A stretch of 64,000 nucleotides of DNA from an uncultured bacterium. Its GTDB lineage: Bacteria > Armatimonadota > UBA5829. Below the pieces are notes generated by a model. It searched no databases, was not told the DNA's origin, and saw only the letters and a program-made list of their open reading frames with translations. The stretch is from positions 147,101 through 211,100 of the forward strand of contig CALJES010000001.1 of assembly GCA_938074205.1 (NCBI GenBank), in the 5' to 3' direction. Positions 16,278 through 25,041 of the stretch are shown here, piece by piece. Every line of letters begins with the position of its first letter. The stretch's first letter is position 1. The translations under genes were made by a program, and so were the position numbers.

Positions 16278-18104
16278 TCAAAATGGGTGCCCCATGCTAA
16301 AGTGCGTTCTGGCACCCTCTGATCCGTAGCCGTAATCAAGTCTGATGTGGCCTATGGGCGTTGTGACCCTCATACCCACTCCCACACCATAGTGCCCACT
16401 AAAGCTTTTATCCTGCTCAAGCTCGCCAATAAAGAAGTCCGGGTTTCCACCCCAAGCGTCTCCGTAGTCAAAGAAAACAACGCCGGTTATGCCCTGAGCA
16501 ATAGGCTTGCGGAGCTCTGCGGTCATCAGAAGCATGTAATCTCCCCAAAACCGATCCTCCCGATAACCTCGAAGGCTCTCGCTGCCACCAACAAAGAACT
16601 GCTCGAAGAATGGGAGTTTGCCAGATGCTACGCCAGCGCGGAAACGAACTGCAAGTGTTGTCTTCTTTTCCTGCAATTCCTTCTTTGCCCCGCCTTTGCT
16701 GAAATAGCGCCTGAGATCAATGGAAACTTTGCTGAAACCGCCCTCAAACGGGATTTCATCGAAAGTCGGGGCTGGACCAAACCTGACAGCATTGGTCGAC
16801 CCAAACTCGAGGGATATGCCTTCATAGCCTCCAGCCGATGGATCCAGCGGTAAGTCGCGCGTATCGTGGACCAAACGAAGCGAGCCAACCGCAACACTGC
16901 CCTTTTGCGCTATCTTTGCGATGTCTCCCGCTAGCGTCAGCAATTTCGGACTTGTGTCTACGTGCTCTGCACGGCCGCCGACATACACACGAGTCTTTTC
17001 TGTTAGCGGACGACTTAGGGTAAGCTCTCCTCCCTTGTGACGCTCGCTGTATGTCTCGTTGTTGACGAAAGCAGCACTGCCGAAAACGTTTTGAGCAAAT
17101 CTGTAAAGGACTTTGTTGTAAGCACTCACCGAAAGCGAAGTATGTCTTTTATCAAGCCACGGTTCGTAGAAACCAACTTCGTAGCTTGCCGGCCCGCCGA
17201 CGGCGTCGACAGTTCCCTGTTCCCACATCAGATTTAAGCCCTGGCCGCGCCCTCTAAAGTTGGTCTCAGACAATCGAGCCTGACCAACTAGCCGTTGCCG
17301 TGAGCTGTATCCTACGCCAACTGCCACCTCGCCCGTCTTCTTTTCGACAACTGGAATGACGACCTTAACTTTACCAATCTCGGAGCCTGGTACAATTTGG
17401 TAAGGCTTAATATCCTCGAGGATGTCCAAGCTGAAGATCCTCTTGATGTCTTCCTTCAACACATTAATGTTGAAAACGACACCGGGTTTGGTTTTCATCT
17501 CTCGCAAGAAAACGTACTCCTTTGTTTTCTTGTTCCCATCTATCTCAACTGACTCAACGACGTTCACCAAAACGGGAATTGTCAGAACACCGGTCTGCGG
17601 ATCAACACCAACGTCTGAAGTCACAAAAGCGATGTAGCCTTGTTCTGAATAGTAGCTCTGGATACTCTCTATGTCCTGGCTGAGCGTGGTAGTATTGAGA
17701 ACCTGTCCAGGTTTTGTCCTCATCAACTCCAGAATTGTTGATGCCGCTATCGGTTCGCTGCCCACAACTTTGATGTCGGTAATCTTAGGATTCTCAGTGA
17801 CTTCATAAGTGACCTTGATACCATCAGGTAGTTCCTCTTTGTGCACCGTAACTGCGACAAAGTAGCCCAACGACATAATTGCAGCTCGGTCCTTGGCCGT
17901 CGTCTCTTCCGAGTACTGCTCGCCGGGTTTCAGACTAACCACGTTAAGTATGGCATCCGAATTGATGTTACGGTTTCCCGAAACTGCAACCTCGACCACT
18001 TTTTTAGCAGACTCCTGCGCGCAAGTCGAAGCCGCAATAACGAGAACCGCAGCCAATGAGATCAAAGTGTACCCTATGAACCGATTCCTGTAAACGAAAG
18101 CCAT
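16278..18104 (-). CDS. bamA: BamA-family outer membrane assembly protein
   Basis: A 608-residue Omp85 protein. It has a signal peptide (ends STCAQ, near residue 30), then about three POTRA domains (residues about 36-260, with VAVSGNRNINSDAIL, IKVVGSEPIAASTI and VEIDGNKKTKEYVF). A 16-strand-type barrel follows, including the L6-like block ESLRGYREDRFWGDY (VRGF-like) and ending in a terminal Phe after FSMGHP. It is shorter than proteobacterial BamA, which has five POTRAs, but in the range of other phyla. It inserts beta-barrel proteins into the outer membrane, so the organism is diderm. AAGGAGG lies about 9 nt before the ATG. It is last in the lipB-tamB-sigma-bamA series. Confidence 0.88.
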   Translation of the reverse strand: MAFVYRNRFIGYTLISLAAVLVIAASTCAQESAKKVVEVAVSGNRNINSDAILNVVSLKPGEQYSEETTAKDRAAIMSLGYFVAVTVHKEELPDGIKVTYEVTENPKITDIKVVGSEPIAASTILELMRTKPGQVLNTTTLSQDIESIQSYYSEQGYIAFVTSDVGVDPQTGVLTIPVLVNVVESVEIDGNKKTKEYVFLREMKTKPGVVFNINVLKEDIKRIFSLDILEDIKPYQIVPGSEIGKVKVVIPVVEKKTGEVAVGVGYSSRQRLVGQARLSETNFRGRGQGLNLMWEQGTVDAVGGPASYEVGFYEPWLDKRHTSLSVSAYNKVLYRFAQNVFGSAAFVNNETYSERHKGGELTLSRPLTEKTRVYVGGRAEHVDTSPKLLTLAGDIAKIAQKGSVAVGSLRLVHDTRDLPLDPSAGGYEGISLEFGSTNAVRFGPAPTFDEIPFEGGFSKVSIDLRRYFSKGGAKKELQEKKTTLAVRFRAGVASGKLPFFEQFFVGGSESLRGYREDRFWGDYMLLMTAELRKPIAQGITGVVFFDYGDAWGGNPDFFIGELEQDKSFSGHYGVGVGMRVTTPIGHIRLDYGYGSEGARTHFSMGHPF

Positions 18105-18140
18105 CTAGACAATCCTCCTTAATCCTCCACGTCTTTCCTT

Positions 18141-18165
18141 GACAATCAAAATGATAGACAATCAA
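18141..18165 (-). repeat. Direct repeat upstream of bamA
   Basis: TTGATTGTC occurs twice on the minus strand (18165-18157 and 18149-18141), 16 bp apart start to start, between the ECF sigma gene and bamA. Tandem 9-mers at such spacing often mark response-regulator or activator sites, but no regulator is identified. Confidence 0.35.
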
Positions 18166-18214
18166 GGTGTGCAAGAAGTAACAGTCTGCTGTGCAAGGCC
18201 GCTGCTTTGCTGTT

Positions 18215-18736
18215 TTATTCTACCAAAAACGGAGCTAGCTTGCGCCGCAACATTGCCCGCGCTCGAGCAATACGCATTTTAACGACATCTATCGACAAAC
18301 CTGTTGCATCCGAAATCTGACTGTACGCCAGTCCGTGCAAATCTCTAAGAACGGCCACTATTCTATAGTCGAGCGGTAGCTCAGATATTGCCTTTTCCAC
18401 TAGCGCTCGCACTTCCTTGCGTTCAAGCTCCGCAGCAGGTTCGCCCATTTTCCCAGGATTCGGCACGCTTTCGAGTTCCTCGTCCGACGGTGCTTCTGGT
18501 GCTACGTAAAGCCGCTGCCTATCCCGTTTTTTAAAAGCGTTCCTGCATTTGTTCACAGCGATTCTATAGAGCCAGGTATACACCGAAGCCTCGCCGCGGA
18601 ACTCATCCAGTGACCTATACGCTGCGATAAACGTCTCCTGGGTCAGATCTGCAGCTTCATCCCAATCTCCCACCAGTCGATATATCAGGTTGAAGACAGG
18701 TTTCTCATATCTTTCGACTACAGCATCAAAATCCAT
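18215..18736 (-). CDS. ECF-type RNA polymerase sigma factor
   Basis: A 173-residue group IV sigma factor. It has region 2 (FNLIYRLVGDWDEAADLTQE, then ASVYTWLYRIAVNKCRNAF for -10 recognition) and region 4 helix-turn-helix (LPLDYRIVAVLRDLHGLAYS, then LSIDVVKMRIARARAMLRRKL), joined by an acidic linker. No anti-sigma gene is adjacent, which is unusual for RpoE-like factors. It lies between tamB and bamA on the same strand, so a link to outer-membrane assembly stress, as with RpoE, is a reasonable inference but untested. The ATG at 18736 has only a weak CGGAA upstream. The gap to tamB is 80 bp. Confidence 0.92.
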   Translation of the reverse strand: MDFDAVVERYEKPVFNLIYRLVGDWDEAADLTQETFIAAYRSLDEFRGEASVYTWLYRIAVNKCRNAFKKRDRQRLYVAPEAPSDEELESVPNPGKMGEPAAELERKEVRALVEKAISELPLDYRIVAVLRDLHGLAYSQISDATGLSIDVVKMRIARARAMLRRKLAPFLVE

Positions 18737-18816
18737 TCGTAAATTTTCCGATGGAACAAGCTAGATCGCTCGATAAGCCAGTAAGTCAAGACTGGTCTGG
18801 TTTGCAGCTGGCACCG

Positions 18817-21800
18817 TTACCGCCCGAATACCTTGTTGAATGTAACCTCGCCGCTAACAGTATGTTGGCTGTCAAAACTTACGCTCAGAGAATAGAACTT
18901 TCTGAATTTGACGCCAACCCGCGCCTGCCACTCAGTATCCTGTACGTTTGCCAAGCTGGACCGCAGGCGCTGGTAATATGAAACGTCGAAAACACCGAAC
19001 AGTCGCCGAGTGACGTAAAGCGATAGGGGCGCATATGCTCCCGACTCGATTGCAAACTCTTCGAACCCTAACTCCTCTGTAAATAGTCTCTCAACAGGCG
19101 CCAACAATGCAGTCGTGCCTATTGCTGTCAAGACTCCGGCTAACTCCTTCTGAAGATCGCCGGATCCGGAACCAAGCAATCCTTCGACATGCCCCAACGC
19201 CGCAAGGATTTGCTCCCTACTGAGTCCTTCCGGACGTGACTTCAATGCAATATTTAGGTTTGTCACCGGACCATTCGCGAGAATCGTCACCGTGTATCGT
19301 TCACGTTTACCCAAAGCCCCCGCAACTGCAACACTTGTGGTTGCCTCGAAACCCATCACAGAAATTTCTGGCTCGGCCGGAGGCTGGAGGCGAATTGTCA
19401 TTCGTGCTCCAGGAGATATCCTAAGCCTGGACGTAGCCAGGCGCATCGTCCCCTGCTGTACCATAATATCAAAGCCGGCAGAAATCTTATCGTTGAGTAT
19501 GCCTGCTATTGTACCACCTCCGACAACAAACAAGTCCATTTGCGGCGGTCGAACGCGTACGCGCTCGCCCAGGTTCAGACGTACACTGTCCAACATAGCC
19601 CTGAACGGTAACGAAAACGATGAAATCCGTTTCTTCTCCGGAATCGCAAAGGAGATCAGCGCATTGGAGATCGTCACACCTTCAGGAAAACCGGAGAGCG
19701 ACGCATTCGCGATAAGCGGCTCAAGTAACGTCCCTCTGATTGATAGCGCCCCGTCAATTTGCGCCCTTACGCTTTCGTCAAGGCCCAGCCCTCCTTTTTC
19801 CTCGATTACCAATCCCAGGGACTTCAGCTCAACATTGATCTGTCCATAGCCTTTATCACGACTCGATAGATTAATAGAACTGCCCGGCTTTGCAAATACA
19901 GTCCCGCCACTGCTCGATTGGGCCGACAGCTCATTGAATGTTATGTTTTTTTCGTCGAATGCTATATTCGCGCTTACATTGGTGAACGTGTTTGTGAAGT
20001 TCCTGAGGGCAATCCTACCGTCGCTGGCCCTCGCCGATCCGGTTATTTTGTAGTTGGATAGAGTCCCCTCAACTTTTAGCTCTGCTTGCAGCAAACCTGT
20101 CGTAGCTGGTGTTGCCTGGACGAATGGCGTAAGCGTGTGAAGTATTGAAAGATCACCGTTTTTTAGCTGGAGTGCTATTTCAAAGGGTTTGTCAGCCGGC
20201 ACACTAAACGAACCCCAGTCCCAGGGCAGATAGCATTCTGCTACCGCCTGATGACCGTCTTTCGAAACGAGTACCTCATCCATGGCAACACGGTCTTCGG
20301 TTACCCTCATTTGAGAAATGCGAAGGCTGTTGAACTTGAAAGCCCCATACTGCGGTTCGACAATCTCTACGGACCCACGAATATCGGGGCTTCCAGTATT
20401 TCCCTGTATTGTCAATTCTACAGTCGCCAACCCCTCAGGCGTGTTGTCATCTAGCCAAGGACGCAACCCCCCCAGACGCAAATTGCTAACTACAGCCTCC
20501 AGCGCCAGCATTCCATCCTTGTACGCCGGAGCACCCGGAGTCAAAGGGTTAATGGATGCAAACGTGTCTCCGGCAAATGCAACAGCCTTGTTGATGCCCA
20601 GTGCTCCCTCTGATACTGAGACATCTATTAGGAAAGATTCGATACCACTGGAGTCAAACGTGATATTCGCTCCGTGAACATAAGCACTTCCTTTTATGTG
20701 ATCTAAAAAGTTTACCTTGGTGCTGTCGTTTTCTAATGGCGGTTGCAGGAAACCACCTATTTCGAACCTACCACTCAGCCGACCATCAGTGAAAGGCGAC
20801 AGACGCCGGACTAAGTTTCGCAGCTTTTCGCCCTTTTCAGAAGCAAAGTAAGGACTACTAACAACCATTGTGCGAAGATCTGGCACAAACAAGTCTGAAA
20901 ATTTGCCAACTATCGAATGCGCGGATGCTGTCTTAAGGTCCACATCTTCTGCGAGAAGTTGGAACGTTTGCTTGTCCCGGCCCAAGTTCAGTTGAGCAGA
21001 AACCTGACCACCGAATTGATACAATGCTTCAAGCAAAGCAGCGTCGAATGTGACACCGTTTAGCGTGAACTGATTCACATTGGCCTTAACAGCAATATTT
21101 GGTGAATCCAACTGACCCGTTACCACTCCGCTGAGGTCCGCAACGCCACCCATTACGGCGTAACCTGCGAGTTTTTGGCGCAACCTAGCCATTTCGAAGC
21201 CTGTCACCGAAAGATCCGCGCTAACCTGCCGAGTGGTAAAGTCTAAGTCTCCCGACAGCGACAACCGAGCTTCCTCACTTACAACGTTGAGGTCTGAGAT
21301 CCTCAGTTTGTTGTCGGCAATGGCTAATCTGGCATATCCAGAACTAATTGGAAAGCCGAATGCGGATCCATCGTCAAGCCTGACTGAACCGTCTGCTGAG
21401 ATGTTCACAGCGCGAGTATCTTTCCGACGCGGTGGAGTGTTCAAAGCAACCGTGGATGAGAATGCAAAATCACCTGATAGAGTTCCCTTTACGTCAGCGC
21501 AGCGGTCGAGCATTTCCAAGAGTTTCTCTGCTTCGAGGCGTTTGACGTGTGCTTTCCCCGATATATCTGCGCGCTCACTGCGCAGCCCTACCGCGTGAGC
21601 CGAAAAACGCAGTTCCGCGGGAAACAGTCCAACCACAGCATCCGACACGGTAAGTCTGTTCAGGTCTGTCGAAAAGGTTGCTCTGGCGTAGTCCGTAAGG
21701 TAATCAGAATATGCCCCGTCGAAAACCTCTGCGGTACCAACCAGAACTGGAGATGTCCGCTTGCCAAATGCTCTGCCGACGAGATAAGCGCTGCCAGATA

Positions 21801-23457
21801 TATCACCGCGCCCGAAAGTACGAGCTAACTCAGCGGTATTCAGTCCCTCCACAGAATAAGCCATATCGATTTTCCGCGGCGTTGTTACGCCTCTTATTCT
21901 CACCAGCCCCCCGTAGATATTCATTGCAGCAGACACGGCGACCGTACGGTTGCGAACATCAGCATCGATATTGGCTGCAAACGCATCAATGAAGGCTCCT
22001 AGGATCAGTGCGCGCCGCCCTCTGGTCTTGGCCACTACTCGAGTCGACATAGCAGATCTGCTAATGTCAAAATCCGTATCTAGCGTGCCCGCTGTGGCAA
22101 TCGCGTGTGAAGGGTCTAGAGAATCTATGCGAAGATTACGGACTCCGCCTCGAATCTGGAAGTTTAGACTACCTGAAGTGCTAACTCTCGCGTTCCCAAC
22201 TACCGGAGCTCCGTACAGCGAGAATCGAAATGAATCAATTACCGATTTACCCCGATGATATGTGGCCGACAAAAAAAGGTTCGACGCGCTCATGTGTGGC
22301 TTCCAGGTCTGAGGTAGACCTTTAGTTCTACTGGTCCTCGCCAGACCTGCAGCACGTACGAGCGCTTGCAAAGAACTAACATTCACTTCAGGCGATATTC
22401 CCAACGCCTGAATGATTCGGCTAAGGTCGGCGCGGGCGGATGACAGTGCCAACTGAACTTTTGGATCTTGGTAGTCACAAACGATGGCTTGGAATCCAAA
22501 CCGTGTACCGGCAAATGTACCGATCCCTTTAACCTCAGCCTGATTACTAGCAAGCACAGCAGCTCCAGACACATTGATGACTGTTCGGCTAGCACCAGGC
22601 GCTGCTAACTCCAAATTCGAAAACCGCACGAGACCTGTGATCTCAGGAACAGTCCCAGAAAGCGGCAACTTCGTCCTAATACCCAGCGCTCCAGTAATTC
22701 GACCCGAGCTTAGTCCAGCAGGCACGGACGAGCCGGTGAACAGGCGAAGGAAAAGTGGCAAGTTTGCGTTGGACACAATAACATCGCTTTCGAGAACCGA
22801 GGTTTTGCGATAGAACTTGCTGAGGAGACGAACGTGGTCGAATGAGCCGTAACGACCCAATGCCGAAAGGTTGAGTGCCAAAATGTGAGGAGATTCTGCC
22901 GACATGACACCGTTCAGGTTATCAATCCTGAGTAGCGAAGGGAATCGCCGCCCCAGCCTAAAGTAGTCAATGTAAGTGAGTTTTCCACCAGATACTCTGA
23001 CAGTACCCTTGAATGGCGGACCGGGCGGCGCTAGGCGAGGCCGGATAAGTTCAGATATGTTGAATCTACCATTGGGCAAACGCACCACTCGTACATTTGG
23101 TTTTATAACCTCGACAGATTCCACAGCTCCAGCCCTTGCGCCGCCAATAAACAATGCTCGCGGATTGTACCGCACAATAACTTTGTGCACGGTAACCATT
23201 TTCCCACTGCTAAACGCAGGGCCATCAGCGATTTGGAGACGGTCTATAACAACCGTTCCAATGTCCACCAATCTCGCCCGACCAACGCGAACCGGTCTAC
23301 TCAGATAGTCCGAAATAGTTTCGCCTACAATCCAGCGGGCATCGGTCAGGAAAGTCTGAGACTGGTGGATAGCGTGCATGACACCGGCAATCGTGATGAC
23401 CACCGGAGGTAGAACGGTTAATAACCAGACGGTGGTTTTTTGAAGGCGAGTCAGCAT
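18817..23457 (-). CDS. tamB: TamB/AsmA-like translocation and assembly module protein
   Basis: A 1,546-residue protein. It has an N-terminal membrane anchor (VWLLTVLPPVVITIAGVMHA, about residues 10-29), then a long repetitive beta-groove built from AsmA/DUF490-type repeats. The conserved C-terminal TamB domain (about the last 350 residues) contains SREQILAALGHVEGLLGSG and ends with ARVGVKFRKFYSLSVSFDSQ plus a short tail. TamB spans the periplasm and works with Omp85 proteins, in insertion of barrels and possibly phospholipid transport. A bamA gene two cistrons downstream fits that partnership. The start codon overlaps the lipB stop by 7 nt. Confidence 0.9.
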   Translation of the reverse strand: MLTRLQKTTVWLLTVLPPVVITIAGVMHAIHQSQTFLTDARWIVGETISDYLSRPVRVGRARLVDIGTVVIDRLQIADGPAFSSGKMVTVHKVIVRYNPRALFIGGARAGAVESVEVIKPNVRVVRLPNGRFNISELIRPRLAPPGPPFKGTVRVSGGKLTYIDYFRLGRRFPSLLRIDNLNGVMSAESPHILALNLSALGRYGSFDHVRLLSKFYRKTSVLESDVIVSNANLPLFLRLFTGSSVPAGLSSGRITGALGIRTKLPLSGTVPEITGLVRFSNLELAAPGASRTVINVSGAAVLASNQAEVKGIGTFAGTRFGFQAIVCDYQDPKVQLALSSARADLSRIIQALGISPEVNVSSLQALVRAAGLARTSRTKGLPQTWKPHMSASNLFLSATYHRGKSVIDSFRFSLYGAPVVGNARVSTSGSLNFQIRGGVRNLRIDSLDPSHAIATAGTLDTDFDISRSAMSTRVVAKTRGRRALILGAFIDAFAANIDADVRNRTVAVSAAMNIYGGLVRIRGVTTPRKIDMAYSVEGLNTAELARTFGRGDISGSAYLVGRAFGKRTSPVLVGTAEVFDGAYSDYLTDYARATFSTDLNRLTVSDAVVGLFPAELRFSAHAVGLRSERADISGKAHVKRLEAEKLLEMLDRCADVKGTLSGDFAFSSTVALNTPPRRKDTRAVNISADGSVRLDDGSAFGFPISSGYARLAIADNKLRISDLNVVSEEARLSLSGDLDFTTRQVSADLSVTGFEMARLRQKLAGYAVMGGVADLSGVVTGQLDSPNIAVKANVNQFTLNGVTFDAALLEALYQFGGQVSAQLNLGRDKQTFQLLAEDVDLKTASAHSIVGKFSDLFVPDLRTMVVSSPYFASEKGEKLRNLVRRLSPFTDGRLSGRFEIGGFLQPPLENDSTKVNFLDHIKGSAYVHGANITFDSSGIESFLIDVSVSEGALGINKAVAFAGDTFASINPLTPGAPAYKDGMLALEAVVSNLRLGGLRPWLDDNTPEGLATVELTIQGNTGSPDIRGSVEIVEPQYGAFKFNSLRISQMRVTEDRVAMDEVLVSKDGHQAVAECYLPWDWGSFSVPADKPFEIALQLKNGDLSILHTLTPFVQATPATTGLLQAELKVEGTLSNYKITGSARASDGRIALRNFTNTFTNVSANIAFDEKNITFNELSAQSSSGGTVFAKPGSSINLSSRDKGYGQINVELKSLGLVIEEKGGLGLDESVRAQIDGALSIRGTLLEPLIANASLSGFPEGVTISNALISFAIPEKKRISSFSLPFRAMLDSVRLNLGERVRVRPPQMDLFVVGGGTIAGILNDKISAGFDIMVQQGTMRLATSRLRISPGARMTIRLQPPAEPEISVMGFEATTSVAVAGALGKRERYTVTILANGPVTNLNIALKSRPEGLSREQILAALGHVEGLLGSGSGDLQKELAGVLTAIGTTALLAPVERLFTEELGFEEFAIESGAYAPLSLYVTRRLFGVFDVSYYQRLRSSLANVQDTEWQARVGVKFRKFYSLSVSFDSQHTVSGEVTFNKVFGR

Positions 23458-24113
23458 GGGAAGCGGGTTGTCATGTAAAATCTATATGGAAAAACTTGTG
23501 TAAACTTTTTCAAGTATACTCTCCTGACAAGATCTGATGCAGGAGGTTGCAAGAGATGTTCAGCCATTGAAGTCATTACGCTGGCGTCAAGTCCGCAAGG
23601 GTTGATCAGTCGAAAGAATGACATGTCAGGGTTTATATTTAGGGCAAAGCCGTGGTATGTCACACGTTTTCTGACAGCGATACCTATTGAGCATACCTTC
23701 TTCGACCCTACCCAAACTCCTGCAGGCGGATTCCGATAGCCGATTATTCCAAACTCAGCAAGTGTATTTATGATAGTTTCTTCGAGCGCGCGGACATAAG
23801 TAGTCACGTCCATCCCGACGTCTGCGAGGCTTATGATGGGATAGCCAACAAGCTGGCCAGGACCGTGAAATGTAACGTCACCTCCGCGATCAACCGAGTA
23901 AACTTCCACGCCCCTTCGCCTAAGAGAATCGGAATCTGCAACGATGTTAGCACGGGTTCCTTTAACTCCTATAGTAATAACGGGGTCATGCTCCAATAAC
24001 ATAAGCGCGGCGTCGATTTCACCAGCAACCACCTTGGAGTGAAGGTTGAGCTGCCATTCCAGAGCTTTTGTATAAGAAAAGCGCGTTAAGTTATACAACA
24101 AACATGTTTTCAT
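23451..24113 (-). CDS. lipB: Lipoyl(octanoyl) transferase LipB
   Basis: A 220-residue octanoyl-ACP:protein N-octanoyltransferase, first enzyme of lipoate synthesis. It has DRGGDVTFHGPGQLVGYPI (residues 76-93), the catalytic lysine in GVWVGSKKVCSIGIAV (Lys139) and the acyl-accepting cysteine in NPCGLDASVM (Cys173). Length is standard. It heads the minus-strand operon, with a good promoter 19 nt upstream of the ATG and AAGAGG as ribosome-binding site. Coupling to tamB by a 7-nt overlap is an odd metabolic/envelope pairing. No lipA is seen nearby. Confidence 0.95.
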   Translation of the reverse strand: MKTCLLYNLTRFSYTKALEWQLNLHSKVVAGEIDAALMLLEHDPVITIGVKGTRANIVADSDSLRRRGVEVYSVDRGGDVTFHGPGQLVGYPIISLADVGMDVTTYVRALEETIINTLAEFGIIGYRNPPAGVWVGSKKVCSIGIAVRKRVTYHGFALNINPDMSFFRLINPCGLDASVMTSMAEHLLQPPASDLVRRVYLKKFTQVFPYRFYMTTRFPC

Positions 24114-24131
24114 CTATATTGCCTCTTCGCT

Positions 24132-24160
24132 AGTATACAGCCGCCCGCATTAGCCTTCAA
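24132..24160 (-). promoter_or_regulatory. Sigma-70-type promoter of lipB-tamB-sigma-bamA operon
   Basis: Minus strand: TTGAAG (24160-24155), a 17-bp spacer and TATACT (24137-24132). The transcription start would be near 24125, giving a leader of about 12 nt before the lipB ATG. Confidence 0.65.
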
Positions 24161-24387
24161 CCCCACGGTCCGGCGTAGCAGGTTCCTAGTTAAGGTGAGC
24201 AGATTTGCATGTCAATAGCAGCCTTGAAGTAGTTGATCCAACTCTAGGGACGGTTCCCAGCGTATGGAACCAAAGTGCTTACAAGCTTTATAATTATTAC
24301 CTAAACGACTCGTAGGAGCGAATTATCCCAAGAAGTTAAAAACTTTGACAATGGATAAAAGCGCAGAAAGATAGAGGTTTACAATCG

Positions 24388-25002
24388 GTGGCACTCCTTT
24401 ACATAGTTAGACACGCTCAGTGCGAAAACACGCCGCCAGGTGTTATTCAAGGACAGATCGATTCCCCTCTAACGGAACTGGGATTAAAGCAGGCCCAGGC
24501 AATAGCCGAAAGACTTACGCGTGAGCGTTTCTGCGCAGCATATTCAAGTGATCTGTCCAGAGCACGGCTTACTGCGGAAGCAATAGCTCGACGGCACCAA
24601 TTGCCTGTCGTCACGACCAACCTGCTTAGGGAATGTTGCCTAGGTGTTGCTCAGGGATTGACAGAGTCCGAATTCGCTGCGCGCTACCCGGAAGCATATA
24701 AGATGTGGAAGAGTGACCCCGTAACCCACCGCCCACCAGGCGCTGAACGATTTGAAGATGTGATTCGGCGGTGCGGTAGTTTCTTGGAACAAGTGCGTGA
24801 ATGGCATGGCAGAGAGGACCGAGTCCTAGTGGTAGGCCATATCGGATCAATCAGCGGTCTAATATGCTCCGCCTTGGATCTATCGCTGCGATCTTATTTC
24901 GCGTTTGAGTTAGCTAATACCAGTCTGTCGGTTCTCGAAGTAGGTGAGAAGCCGGCCCTGCTGCTTCTGAATGATACCTGCCATCTCGCTGGCTTAGCGT
25001 GA
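24388..25002 (+). CDS. Histidine phosphatase family protein (phosphoglycerate mutase-like)
   Basis: A 204-residue branch-1 histidine phosphatase. The catalytic motif reads LYIVRHAQCENTPPG (RHA in place of the common RHG, with the nucleophilic His retained). The second His region is VLVVGHIGSISGLI, the family Arg lies in YSSDLSRARLTAEAI, and the acid residue in LLRECCLGVAQGLTESEF. The family includes CobC (alpha-ribazole phosphatase) and broad phosphatases; no cobalamin genes flank it, so the substrate is left open. The start is GTG at 24388. An inverted repeat spans the stop codon (GAGAAGCCGGCC 24946-24957 with GGCCGGCTTCTC 25005-25016). Confidence 0.88.
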   Translation: MALLYIVRHAQCENTPPGVIQGQIDSPLTELGLKQAQAIAERLTRERFCAAYSSDLSRARLTAEAIARRHQLPVVTTNLLRECCLGVAQGLTESEFAARYPEAYKMWKSDPVTHRPPGAERFEDVIRRCGSFLEQVREWHGREDRVLVVGHIGSISGLICSALDLSLRSYFAFELANTSLSVLEVGEKPALLLLNDTCHLAGLA

Positions 25003-25041
25003 TCGGCCGGCTTCTCAATTGTCTGTTCTTACACTATGTAG

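Noticed and set aside
18117..18170. Plus-strand TTGACA at 18139 as promoter
   Set aside because: No -10 at proper spacing and no plus-strand gene follows.
24188..24215. TTGACA on the minus strand near 24210 as lipB promoter
   Set aside because: The hexamer at the right distance (TAACTA) is a poor -10; TTGAAG-N17-TATACT nearer the gene is better.
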